DNA of 39,179 nt from CAISIP01 sp039934375 (GTDB lineage: Bacteria > Pseudomonadota > Gammaproteobacteria > Burkholderiales > Burkholderiaceae_C), in the NCBI GenBank assembly GCA_039934375.1, contig JBDTMH010000013.1:1-39179 (forward strand), given 5' to 3'. Below, in pieces: positions 25,014-31,697 of the stretch. A program made the position numbers and the translations under genes. How positions within the stretch are numbered: the stretch's first letter is position 1; every line of letters starts with the position of its first letter. Below the pieces are notes generated by a model. It was not told the origin of the DNA. It made no database searches and saw only the letters and a list, made by a program, of their open reading frames with translations.

Positions 25014-25944
25014 ATGCCTGCGTCCTTTGCGCAATGCGCATCATGGCGCTGCGCGAACGCGCATTGGCTCCAACTTCGCTAGCCGATGGTTTGATGCGCC
25101 CGAGCGCGCGCAGGCGCAGCGCCTGCGGCGGCGCGAACGGGACGCGACGGTCAACTTTTTCGCGCGCGTGGCTGGCGATGAACTGTTTGACGATACGGTC
25201 TTCCAAAGAGTGAAAGCTGATCACGACCAGCATGCCCTGGGGTTGCAACACGTCGATGCTGTTGGTTAGCGCTGTCTGCAAGGCTTCAAGCTCGGCGTTG
25301 ATGAAAATCCGAAAAGCCTGAAATGTGCGCGTTGCAGGGTTCTGGCCCTGCTCGCGGGTTTTGACCGTGTCAGCCACGAGCTTGGCCAGCTCGGTGGTGG
25401 ATGAAATTGCGCCCCGTTCCTGTCGGCGAGCAACAATCGCCTTTGCAATGGCGCCAGCAAACCGTTCCTCACCATAGTCACGAATCACCTCCGCAATCTG
25501 ATTGACGGGTGCATCGGCAAGCCATTGCGCAACACTCTGACCGCGTGTCGTGTCCATGCGCATGTCCAGTGGCCCCTCGAAACGGAAGCTGAAACCACGA
25601 GTGGGATCGTCGATCTGCGGCGAACTCACGCCCAGATCCATCAGGATGCCGGCAACCGAGGACGGTCCGAGTTCGTGCAACTGATCGAACCCCTGGTGCC
25701 GGATCGAGAAACGCGCATCGTCGATCAGGGCCGCATTGGCCACCGCCTGCGGATCCTTGTCGTACGCGATCAAACGGTCCTGTGGCCGCAGCCGCGACAG
25801 CATCAGCCGGCTGTGACCGCCGCGGCCGAAGGTCGCGTCGACGAAGGTCTGCGGCTGCGAGGGTTGCGGCTGGCCGAGCAAGGCGTCTACCGCTTCGTGC
25901 AACAAAACGGTGGTGTGGATCAACCCGGTGCTCACGTTCGGCAT
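25012..25944 (-). CDS. rsmH: 16S rRNA (cytosine-1402-N4)-methyltransferase
   Basis: A 310-residue SAM-dependent methyltransferase (MraW) that modifies C1402 in the ribosomal decoding centre. The SAM-binding motif is FVDATFGRGGHSRLML. The regions GILMDLGVSSPQIDDPTRGFSF and the C-terminal VISFHSLEDRIVKQF are diagnostic. It starts at the base after the mraZ stop. Its stop abuts a tandemly duplicated spacer, which opens a gap of 115 bases before ftsL. Confidence 0.97.
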   Translation of the reverse strand: MPNVSTGLIHTTVLLHEAVDALLGQPQPSQPQTFVDATFGRGGHSRLMLSRLRPQDRLIAYDKDPQAVANAALIDDARFSIRHQGFDQLHELGPSSVAGILMDLGVSSPQIDDPTRGFSFRFEGPLDMRMDTTRGQSVAQWLADAPVNQIAEVIRDYGEERFAGAIAKAIVARRQERGAISSTTELAKLVADTVKTREQGQNPATRTFQAFRIFINAELEALQTALTNSIDVLQPQGMLVVISFHSLEDRIVKQFIASHAREKVDRRVPFAPPQALRLRALGRIKPSASEVGANARSRSAMMRIAQRTQA

Positions 25945-26373
25945 TCAAAAGGAAAAGTCCTTGAACACGTCGGGCATCTCGCCCTGCATGGCCTTGGCTT
26001 CCTGGTCTTCGTAGGTCGCCTTGTCCCAGAGTTCCAGATGGTTGCCCATGCCCAGCAGCACGGTTTCACGTGTAATGCCCGCTGCCTGGCGCAATTCGGG
26101 GGACACCAGCACCCGGCCGGTGCCGTCCATGTCCACGTCCATCGCATTTCCCAGGAAAATGCGTTTCCACCACTGAGCCGCCATCGGCAGTGCGGCGACA
26201 CGGTCGCGGAATTTCTCCCATTCGACGCGCGGAAACACCATCAGACAGCCATGGGGATGGCGGGTGATCGTCAGTTGGCCGCCATCCGCTGCGCCCAGGG
26301 CGTCGCGATGCCGGGTCGGCACCGACAGGCGACCCTTGGCATCCAGCGTCAACGACGAGGCCCCTTGAAACAC
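25945..26373 (-). CDS. mraZ: Transcriptional regulator MraZ
   Basis: A 142-residue double-AbrB (SpoVT-AbrB swapped-hairpin) protein that in E. coli and Mollicutes binds repeats in its own promoter and controls the dcw operon. The first repeat carries LTLDAKGRLSVPTRHRD, and the second contains the DGTGRVLVSPELRQ segment. The start is a GTG at 26373 with AAGGG nine bases upstream. Four 10-bp direct repeats upstream at 26421-26460 are good candidates for its operator. It is the first gene of the dcw cluster, directly followed by rsmH. Confidence 0.95.
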   Translation of the reverse strand: MFQGASSLTLDAKGRLSVPTRHRDALGAADGGQLTITRHPHGCLMVFPRVEWEKFRDRVAALPMAAQWWKRIFLGNAMDVDMDGTGRVLVSPELRQAAGITRETVLLGMGNHLELWDKATYEDQEAKAMQGEMPDVFKDFSF

Positions 26374-26420
26374 GATGATTGACCCTTGGCAGATGGAACA
26401 CGCGCGTTATGGCGTGGGAA

Positions 26421-26460
26421 TCACACCAAACACCACTTAATTGCACTTTTTTGCACTGTA
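26421..26460 (-). promoter_or_regulatory. Candidate MraZ operator: four 10-bp direct repeats
   Basis: Read on the minus strand, four consecutive 10-mers are TACAGTGCAA, AAAAGTGCAA, TTAAGTGGTG and TTTGGTGTGA. Each has (A/G)GTG at positions 4-7, so the core recurs at exactly 10-bp spacing, one helical turn. Described MraZ operators are also short boxes repeated every 10 bp near the mraZ promoter (AAAGTG-type in Mollicutes, TGGGN-type in E. coli). The first box overlaps the proposed -10. Confidence 0.72.
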
Positions 26461-26482
26461 GCAGCATTTGCCAGGGATGCAA
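26455..26482 (-). promoter_or_regulatory. Candidate sigma-70 promoter for mraZ and the dcw cluster
   Basis: On the minus strand a -35-like TTGCAT (26477-26482) and a -10-like TACAGT (26455-26460) are separated by 16 bases. The predicted start of transcription lies about 75 bases before the mraZ GTG. The -10 overlaps the first candidate MraZ box, and the -35 overlaps an 18-bp palindrome, which is the arrangement expected of repressible control. Confidence 0.5.
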
Positions 26483-26494
26483 CGTGTGTTGCAT
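26477..26494. repeat. 18-bp perfect inverted repeat upstream of mraZ
   Basis: ATGCAAC-GTGT-GTTGCAT: seven-base arms with a four-base spacer. It overlaps the proposed -35 hexamer of the mraZ promoter. Its size and symmetry fit a dimeric regulator site; I do not recognise the regulator. Confidence 0.5.
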
Positions 26495-26520
26495 GAAATT
26501 TTTCCAATGAAATCAACGAC

Positions 26521-26565
26521 TTAGAAGGCATTTTGCAGTCAAATTGACGACAAAATCCTTTCTAA
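26521..26565. repeat. 45-bp imperfect inverted repeat between hslU and mraZ
   Basis: Arms of 22 bases (26521-26542 and 26544-26565) around a single central A. Eighteen of the 22 positions are complementary and one more is a wobble in RNA; the centre is GTCAA-A-TTGAC. In either transcript it would fold into a long AT-rich stem. No U-run follows on either strand. It could end hslVU transcription, be a large operator, or be a remnant of a small mobile repeat. Confidence 0.6.
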
Positions 26566-26603
26566 ATGAATCACTTACAGCGATATATGAAAGTAACGCA
26601 TGA

Positions 26604-26621
26604 GACTGAAGCAGGTCAGTC
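26604..26621. terminator. Weak stem-loop just after the hslU stop
   Basis: GACTGA-AGCAGG-TCAGTC: six-base arms and a six-base loop, ten bases beyond the hslU stop codon. There is no U-tract, so terminator activity is doubtful. Confidence 0.25.
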
Positions 26622-26630
26622 GCGTATTTT

Positions 26631-27974
26631 CTACAGGATGTAACGGGACAGGTCTTCGTCCTGACTTAGTTCCGAAAGCCGTGCGTTGACGTAGGCTGCG
26701 TCGACCACCACGGTCGTTCCGTGCAGTGTACTGGCTTCGAAGCTGACCTCTTCGAGCAGGCGCTCCATCACGGTCGACAGGCGGCGCGCGCCGATGTTTT
26801 CGGTACGCTCGTTGACGTCGTAGGCGATCTGCGCCAGGCGTGTAACACCATCGGGCGTGTAGTCGATGGTGACGTCTTCGGTGGCCAGCAAGGCCTGGTA
26901 CTGCTTGACCAGTGACGCGTGGGTCTGGGTCAGAATCGATTCGAAGTCCTGCACCGACAGCGATTGCAGTTCGACCCGGATCGGAAAACGGCCCTGAAGC
27001 TCCGGAATCAGATCGCTGGGCTTGCTCAGATGGAACGCGCCCGAGGCGATGAAAAGGATGTGGTCGGTCTTGATCATGCCGTACTTGGTCGACACGGTCG
27101 TGCCTTCGACCAGCGGCAGCAGATCGCGCTGCACGCCCTGGCGCGACACCTCACCGGCATTGCTGCCCTCGGAACGCGAGGTCACCTTGTCGATCTCGTC
27201 GATGAAGACGATGCCGTTCTGCTCGGCTGCCGCCAGTGCCTGGGTCTTGATGTCGTCCTCGTTGACCAATTTGGCGGCTTCCTCATCCTGTACCAGCTTG
27301 AGCGCGTCGGCCACCGGCAGCTTGCGCGTCTGGCGTTTCTGTTGGCCCATCTGGCCGAACATACCGCGCAACTGTTCGGTCATTTCCTCCATGCCCGCCG
27401 GCCCCATGATATCGAGCTGCGGGCTGGCCTGGCTCAGGTCGATCTCGATCTCGCGCGTGTCCAGCTGGCCTTCGCGCAACTTCTTGCGGAATGCCTGGCG
27501 TGCGGTGCTCTCGGGTTGTTCGGGGCTGCGCTTGCCGCCTTCCTCGCCGCGTGGCGGCGGGATCAGGATGTCCAGGATGCGCTCCTCGGCGGCGTCGAGC
27601 GCGCGTTCGCGCACCGCCGTCTTGGCCGATTCGCGTGTCTGCTTCACGGCCACATCGGCCAGGTCACGGATGATCGAATCGACGTCCTTGCCGACATAAC
27701 CGACCTCGGTGAATTTGCTCGCCTCGACTTTGATGAAGGGCGCATCGGACAGCCGTGCCAGGCGGCGGGCAATCTCGGTCTTGCCGACGCCGGTGGGCCC
27801 GATCATCAGGATGTTCTTTGGCGTAATCTCCGCGCGCAGGCTGCCCTGTACTTGCTGACGGCGCCATCGGTTGCGCAGCGCGATCGCGACCGCGCGCTTG
27901 GCCTGGTTCTGGCCGACGATGTGCTTGTCGAGCTCCTGGACGATTTGTTGGGGGGTGAGGGAGGACATGTTCAT
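26631..27974 (-). CDS. hslU: HslUV protease ATPase subunit HslU
   Basis: A 447-residue AAA+ unfoldase that feeds substrates to the HslV peptidase. The Walker A motif is GPTGVGKTE, Walker B is GIVFIDEIDKV, and the intermediate domain (with LDTREIEIDLSQASPQLDIMG) lies between them. The N-terminal LTPQQIVQELDKHIVGQNQAKRA and C-terminal DLSRYIL are typical; the C-terminal tail docks into HslV. Two ATGs six bases apart (27974 and 27968) are equally plausible starts, neither with a strong ribosome-binding site. It is separated from hslV by 93 bases that contain a hairpin. Confidence 0.97.
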   Translation of the reverse strand: MNMSSLTPQQIVQELDKHIVGQNQAKRAVAIALRNRWRRQQVQGSLRAEITPKNILMIGPTGVGKTEIARRLARLSDAPFIKVEASKFTEVGYVGKDVDSIIRDLADVAVKQTRESAKTAVRERALDAAEERILDILIPPPRGEEGGKRSPEQPESTARQAFRKKLREGQLDTREIEIDLSQASPQLDIMGPAGMEEMTEQLRGMFGQMGQQKRQTRKLPVADALKLVQDEEAAKLVNEDDIKTQALAAAEQNGIVFIDEIDKVTSRSEGSNAGEVSRQGVQRDLLPLVEGTTVSTKYGMIKTDHILFIASGAFHLSKPSDLIPELQGRFPIRVELQSLSVQDFESILTQTHASLVKQYQALLATEDVTIDYTPDGVTRLAQIAYDVNERTENIGARRLSTVMERLLEEVSFEASTLHGTTVVVDAAYVNARLSELSQDEDLSRYIL

Positions 27975-28034
27975 AGGATGACGCGCGCAAGGCGCTGCTG
28001 CGATTTCAGGGCTTGCCGGGAGCGGGCGGCGCCG

Positions 28035-28052
28035 GCAGTGCGTGTGCACTGC
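28035..28052 (-). repeat. Stem-loop in the hslV–hslU spacer
   Basis: Perfect seven-base arms GCAGTGC and GCACTGC around GTGT, extended by further partial GC pairing outside. It lies 16 bases after the hslV stop. With no U-run it is more likely an mRNA stability or processing element than a terminator, and it could set the HslV:HslU ratio. Confidence 0.5.
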
Positions 28053-28067
28053 AACGGCGCGCCAATG

Positions 28068-28616
28068 TCACGGCAGGGTTTCGATGGTGTGGTGCATGTT
28101 GGTGTAGATGCACAACTCGCCGGCAATCTCCAGCGACTTGCGCACGATGTCGGCGGCCGGCATCTCGGTATGACCGAGCAGGGCGATGGCGGCCGCCTGT
28201 GCGTACGCGCCGCCCGAGCCTATCGTGACGATGCCGTTTTCCGGCTCCAGTACGTCGCCATTGCCGGTGATGATCAGCGACGCGTCCTTGTCAGCCACGG
28301 CCAGCATGGCTTCGAGGCGGCGCAGGACACGGTCGGTGCGCCAGTCGCGTGTGAGTTCGATCGCAGCGCGCACCAGATGGCCCTGGTGCTTCTCCAGTTT
28401 GGCCTCGAAGCGTTCGAACAACGTGAAGGCGTCGGCCGTGGCGCCGGCAAAACCTGCGAGTACCTTGCCGTGGTAGAGCTTGCGCACCTTGCGCGCCGTA
28501 CCCTTGATCACGATGTTGCCCAATGTGACCTGTCCATCGCCACCAATGGCGACGTCGGTTCCGTCGGCGGTCTTGCGCCGCACGCTGATGATGGTGGTTC
28601 CGTGAAATTGTTCCAT
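28068..28616 (-). CDS. hslV: HslUV protease peptidase subunit HslV
   Basis: A 182-residue threonine peptidase, the proteasome-like half of HslUV. The N-terminus MEQFHGTTIISVRRK holds the catalytic threonine after a short propeptide (T7 by comparison with TTI-V-SVRR of processed HslV). GGDGQVTLGN, GFAGATADAFTLFERFEAKL, DWRTDRVLRRLEAML and GSGGAYAQAAA are all conserved. Relative to remembered Burkholderia HslV there is a four- or five-residue hydrophilic insertion just after SVRRK (TADGT). It precedes hslU. Confidence 0.97.
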   Translation of the reverse strand: MEQFHGTTIISVRRKTADGTDVAIGGDGQVTLGNIVIKGTARKVRKLYHGKVLAGFAGATADAFTLFERFEAKLEKHQGHLVRAAIELTRDWRTDRVLRRLEAMLAVADKDASLIITGNGDVLEPENGIVTIGSGGAYAQAAAIALLGHTEMPAADIVRKSLEIAGELCIYTNMHHTIETLP

Positions 28617-28631
28617 GATTACCTGTTGTCA

Positions 28632-28671
28632 GGGCCGTGGCGGCCCGCTGCCGGAAGATGCCGGACGGCAG
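28632..28671 (-). repeat. Two adjacent stem-loops between the STAS gene and hslV
   Basis: GGGCCG-TGG-CGGCCC (28632-28646) and CTGCCG/CGGCAG arms (28648-28653 and 28666-28671) form two neighbouring GC-rich hairpins. The second overlaps the 3' edge of the spacer near the upstream gene's stop. No U-tract follows. They sit 16 to 55 bases before the hslV start. Confidence 0.45.
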
Positions 28672-28672
28672 C

Positions 28673-30457
28673 TCAATGCGATCGCATCACGACCCTGGCG
28701 TGGTCGTGGATTCCGACGACGCCGAAGAACGCAGCCACCAGGCGATGCAGATCAAGGAATTGCACGTGGCAACCGTTGCTCTGCAGATTGGCCACCCAGT
28801 TCAATATGCTGCCGGCGGCCGAGAAATCAACCCGTATCAGGTTGGCGCACGACACGACCAGTTGCTGCGAACCCTTGCGCTCGCTTTCCATGCGCGCCAG
28901 TGCCTCGGCCGCGTCGCCCAGGACCTCGCCAGAAAGTTCGGATACCGCCGCCTGGATCGACTCGATGCCCATGATCAGCGTTGGCGCCTGCTGTCCGTGC
29001 GCGGGCACCGGTCGCGCGTCCAGCGCGCTGCGGTCGGTGTCGTAGGCGCCACCTGTTGGCCCAACCGCCGTGAAGTCGCAGCGCACGCGCTGCCAACTCG
29101 GGGGCGACACCTCGAAGGTCACGCAGTAGTCTAGCGCGACCAGTTCGAACTCATCGCGCAGGCCCATGACACGCATGGCGTCGAGCCGCAATTTCCAACT
29201 GGCCTGGCCGCCGCTGCGGTCCCCCGATGGTGCACAGCGACGCAGCGCCGACTCCAGCGATGCGACGCCGGCAAAATGCAGATTCACCGGTGTTGTGCAC
29301 CATTCGGCAATCAATTCGGCCATCGCCTCGACCGCGTCCGCTTCAATCTGGGCGATCGGCGCCCAGTCGAGGTACCAGGGCGCCGGCGCATTGGCCAGGG
29401 CCAGGCGCAGGTCGTCGACGGAACTGGCCACGAACTGTGCCGGACTGCGCCACAAGGGGTCGGCCGTGAGTCGAGACGGCAAGGTACGCACCAGGGCGCT
29501 GGCATGCTTGCGCCCGAGATTGGCCGGTATCGAAAACCACGGTGGCGCCGAGCGATGGAACCGCTCCGCGAATTCGATTGCCGCGATGTCGAAATGTCCC
29601 TGGCGCCCGGTTGCGCGGTACAGGTCGAGCAGGGCCATGCCCCAGCGCACGGCGCGGTCGGGCTTGGCGTCCGAATTGGACAACGCCGTTTGCAGGCTGG
29701 TCTCTGCGCCACCTTCGTCGCCGTTGGCAAAGCGGATCGCCGCCTCTTCCAGTTCCGGGTCGGACATGCCCTCAACCCACTCCACGGGGGTCGGACGTGA
29801 ATGCAGGAAGCCAAGCCCCGACACGGCCACCGGCGCGTTGTGCGACGCTGGCGGTGCCTTGTCGATGGGAAGTTCCGTGGGCCCGGTGCTCGGGCCAAAT
29901 CCGGAATGGTTCTGGGTCGTCGGAAAATCGGAGGCCTCGGCCTCTGCCATGCTGGCATCGGGGCGCATCGGGCTCAGGCGTGTCGGCGCGTAAGACAGGT
30001 CGGACTCGGCCTGTGGCGATGATTGCGACAGCGCGGGGTCCGCGCCGGCGGCAGGGCTGGTGGCTGCGGGCATGCTGCCCGGCCTTGGAGCGCCGCTGCT
30101 CTTGCCCTGCCACCACTGGTTGGACATCTGGGCTTCGATTTCGTCGATCTTCTTGATCGTCATCGCCCGTTCGTCCGGATTGGACGGCAAGCTGCTCTGG
30201 AAATACGATGGTCGGCCCGCAAGATCGGCGCTGGAGGCAGGGTCCCGGCTGCGCAACTTGCGCAACTGGTCGAACTCGCGCCTGCGCACGAAGTCGTTTT
30301 GCCGCTTGCGCTCGATCATCTCCTTGAGCGCCTGCTTGCTGTAGCCGGCCTCGGGCTCCGGATCCTGCTTGTCCAGATCCGTCCAGTTCGTCGTCGGATT
30401 GCGAACGAACTTCGCAACCTTGGACAAGAGGCTGGGGTTGTTGTCTTTTGCGGACAT
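28673..30457 (-). CDS. STAS-domain protein with apparent internal duplication
   Basis: A 594-residue cytoplasmic protein. Residues 1-115 are charged and helical; 116-225 are low complexity and probably disordered. Then come a helical unit (about 268-310, ending EFAERFHRSAPPWF), a STAS-like segment (about 345-408), a second helical unit (about 418-456, ending DYCVTFEVSPPSW), and a clearer C-terminal STAS domain (about 494-592, with IRVDFSAAGSILNWV). The two halves look like a duplication. STAS domains usually bind partner proteins in signalling or transport control. The gene is commonly found between dksA and hslV in Burkholderiales. A TAGAAT -10-like hexamer lies at 30481-30486 upstream. Function is unknown. 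Confidence 0.8.
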   Translation of the reverse strand: MSAKDNNPSLLSKVAKFVRNPTTNWTDLDKQDPEPEAGYSKQALKEMIERKRQNDFVRRREFDQLRKLRSRDPASSADLAGRPSYFQSSLPSNPDERAMTIKKIDEIEAQMSNQWWQGKSSGAPRPGSMPAATSPAAGADPALSQSSPQAESDLSYAPTRLSPMRPDASMAEAEASDFPTTQNHSGFGPSTGPTELPIDKAPPASHNAPVAVSGLGFLHSRPTPVEWVEGMSDPELEEAAIRFANGDEGGAETSLQTALSNSDAKPDRAVRWGMALLDLYRATGRQGHFDIAAIEFAERFHRSAPPWFSIPANLGRKHASALVRTLPSRLTADPLWRSPAQFVASSVDDLRLALANAPAPWYLDWAPIAQIEADAVEAMAELIAEWCTTPVNLHFAGVASLESALRRCAPSGDRSGGQASWKLRLDAMRVMGLRDEFELVALDYCVTFEVSPPSWQRVRCDFTAVGPTGGAYDTDRSALDARPVPAHGQQAPTLIMGIESIQAAVSELSGEVLGDAAEALARMESERKGSQQLVVSCANLIRVDFSAAGSILNWVANLQSNGCHVQFLDLHRLVAAFFGVVGIHDHARVVMRSH

Positions 30458-30506
30458 CGTCAGGTCGGTATGTGCAAAAGATTCTACGCGCCAGTCGAAG
30501 CTCGCC

Positions 30507-31469
30507 CTAGTCGCCGAACATCTTCTGCTTGAGCTCGCGGCGCTGCTGGGCCTCCAGCGACAAGGTTGCGGTTGGTCGCGCGAGCAGGCGTCCGACACCG
30601 ATGGGTTCACCCGTTTCGTCGCAATAGCCGTAGTCGCCGGCGTCGATGCGCCCGATCGACTGTTCGATCTTCTTGAGCAACTTGCGTTCGCGGTCGCGGG
30701 TTCGCAACTCGAGTGCGTGTTCCTCCTCGATCGTCGCGCGATCCGCCGGGTCCGGCACGACGACGGTGTCTTCGCGCAGATGCTCGGTGGTTTCTCCGGC
30801 GCTGGTCAGGATCTCGCCCTTGAGCATTGTCAGTTTGAGGCGAAATGCCGCAAGCTGCTTCTCGTTCATGTAGGCGTCGTCGGGCATCGCGAGCAATTCT
30901 GCGTCCGACAGTTGCTCCGCCGACTTGGACTTCCAGTTGTTTGCCAGCTTGGGGTCCTTGTGGGTTGACGACGCCAGCGGCGGAATGATCACCGGTGTCG
31001 CCGGCAGTGGCGCGTAGCTGGCCTTGGCCGCTGTCGACGCGACCGACTGTGCCATTGACGGCACGGTCAGCGAGGCCAGGCGCGACGATGGCCGGCCGGT
31101 GCGCTGGGGCACGCCCGAGGCCGACATGATGCTGGTCGGTGGCATCACCCGGGTGTCGGGCTTGTTGGCGGGGGCTGCGGCTTCTGGTTTGGTGGCGACC
31201 GACGACGGAGCGGGCATTGTCTTCTTGGTCGCGGCGGCTTTTTTAGCCGTCGGCTTCTTCACCGGGGTGACGGAGGCCGGTTTGGTCGCTGGCGGTTTCG
31301 CAGCGACGGCTGGCGGCTTGGTTGCGGGGCGGGACGCCGGCTTCTTTTCAGCGACCTTGGCGGCAGGTTTGCCGCCCGACGTCTTGGCTGCGGGCTTCTT
31401 GGCCGCAGTTGTAATCCCCTTGACGGGTGTTTTGGTGGCCGGTTTGACCTTGGCTGGCATGGCTTTCAC
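30507..31469 (-). CDS. dksA: RNA polymerase-binding transcription factor DksA, with long basic N-terminal extension
   Basis: A 320-residue protein. Residues 1 to about 165 are a Lys/Ala/Pro-rich, histone-H1-like, probably disordered tail. The C-terminal 150 residues are DksA: the coiled-coil tip DPADRA at 240-245 keeps the Asp and Ala that contact RNA polymerase, and LELRTRDRERKLLKKIE follows. The zinc finger is degenerate, with a single cysteine (C283 in YGYCDETGEP) and none of its three usual partners. DksA acts with ppGpp in the secondary channel. The GTG at 31469 is chosen because GAGGAG lies seven bases upstream; the ATG three codons later lacks such a site. Similar extensions are known in Bordetella-like bacteria. 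Confidence 0.92.
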   Translation of the reverse strand: MKAMPAKVKPATKTPVKGITTAAKKPAAKTSGGKPAAKVAEKKPASRPATKPPAVAAKPPATKPASVTPVKKPTAKKAAATKKTMPAPSSVATKPEAAAPANKPDTRVMPPTSIMSASGVPQRTGRPSSRLASLTVPSMAQSVASTAAKASYAPLPATPVIIPPLASSTHKDPKLANNWKSKSAEQLSDAELLAMPDDAYMNEKQLAAFRLKLTMLKGEILTSAGETTEHLREDTVVVPDPADRATIEEEHALELRTRDRERKLLKKIEQSIGRIDAGDYGYCDETGEPIGVGRLLARPTATLSLEAQQRRELKQKMFGD

Positions 31470-31476
31470 TTCGAGA

Positions 31477-31482
31477 CTCCTC
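31477..31482 (-). promoter_or_regulatory. Ribosome-binding site of dksA
   Basis: GAGGAG on the minus strand, seven bases before the GTG at 31469 and sixteen before the ATG at 31460. It favours the GTG start. Confidence 0.65.
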
Positions 31483-31524
31483 ACAGAACCAGACTGTCCA
31501 TGGTTGTTGACGTCAGACCTGCCA

Positions 31525-31641
31525 CTGACGGACGCCCCCATCCCTCATTTGCCAGGGGTGGTAGTCCCCGGTCAGCGTGCTGCCACACGCGGCAGCTTTC
31601 TTCGGCGGGCGAGTGTACCCTTTATCGCAGACGATGCCCAA
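31525..31641 (-). promoter_or_regulatory. Candidate dksA promoter and structured 5' leader
   Basis: A -10-like TACACT (31612-31617) lies 18 bases from a weak -35-like TTGGGC (31636-31641) on the minus strand. Just downstream is a perfect six-base hairpin (31579-31596, arms GCTGCC/GGCAGC). Arms CTGAC (31525-31529) and GTCAG (31571-31575) could then close a larger loop. The leader before the dksA start would be about 135 bases. The rest of the 31470-31697 gap holds no gene. Confidence 0.35.
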
Positions 31642-31697
31642 AAATCGCACCGGTGGCGTCAACAATAAGGGAAGTTTCGACCACTTCGCAGCCTGGA

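Noticed and set aside
26919..29045. A 708-codon plus-strand open frame over hslU, hslV and the STAS gene
   Set aside because: Runs antisense across three well-supported genes; composition is typical of antisense shadows in GC-rich DNA.
31508..31530. A B12-box-like string (GTCAGACCTGCC) between cobW and dksA, suggesting a cobalamin riboswitch
   Set aside because: It lacks the three central bases of the box, the other conserved riboswitch blocks are absent, and it is on the strand opposite both genes.
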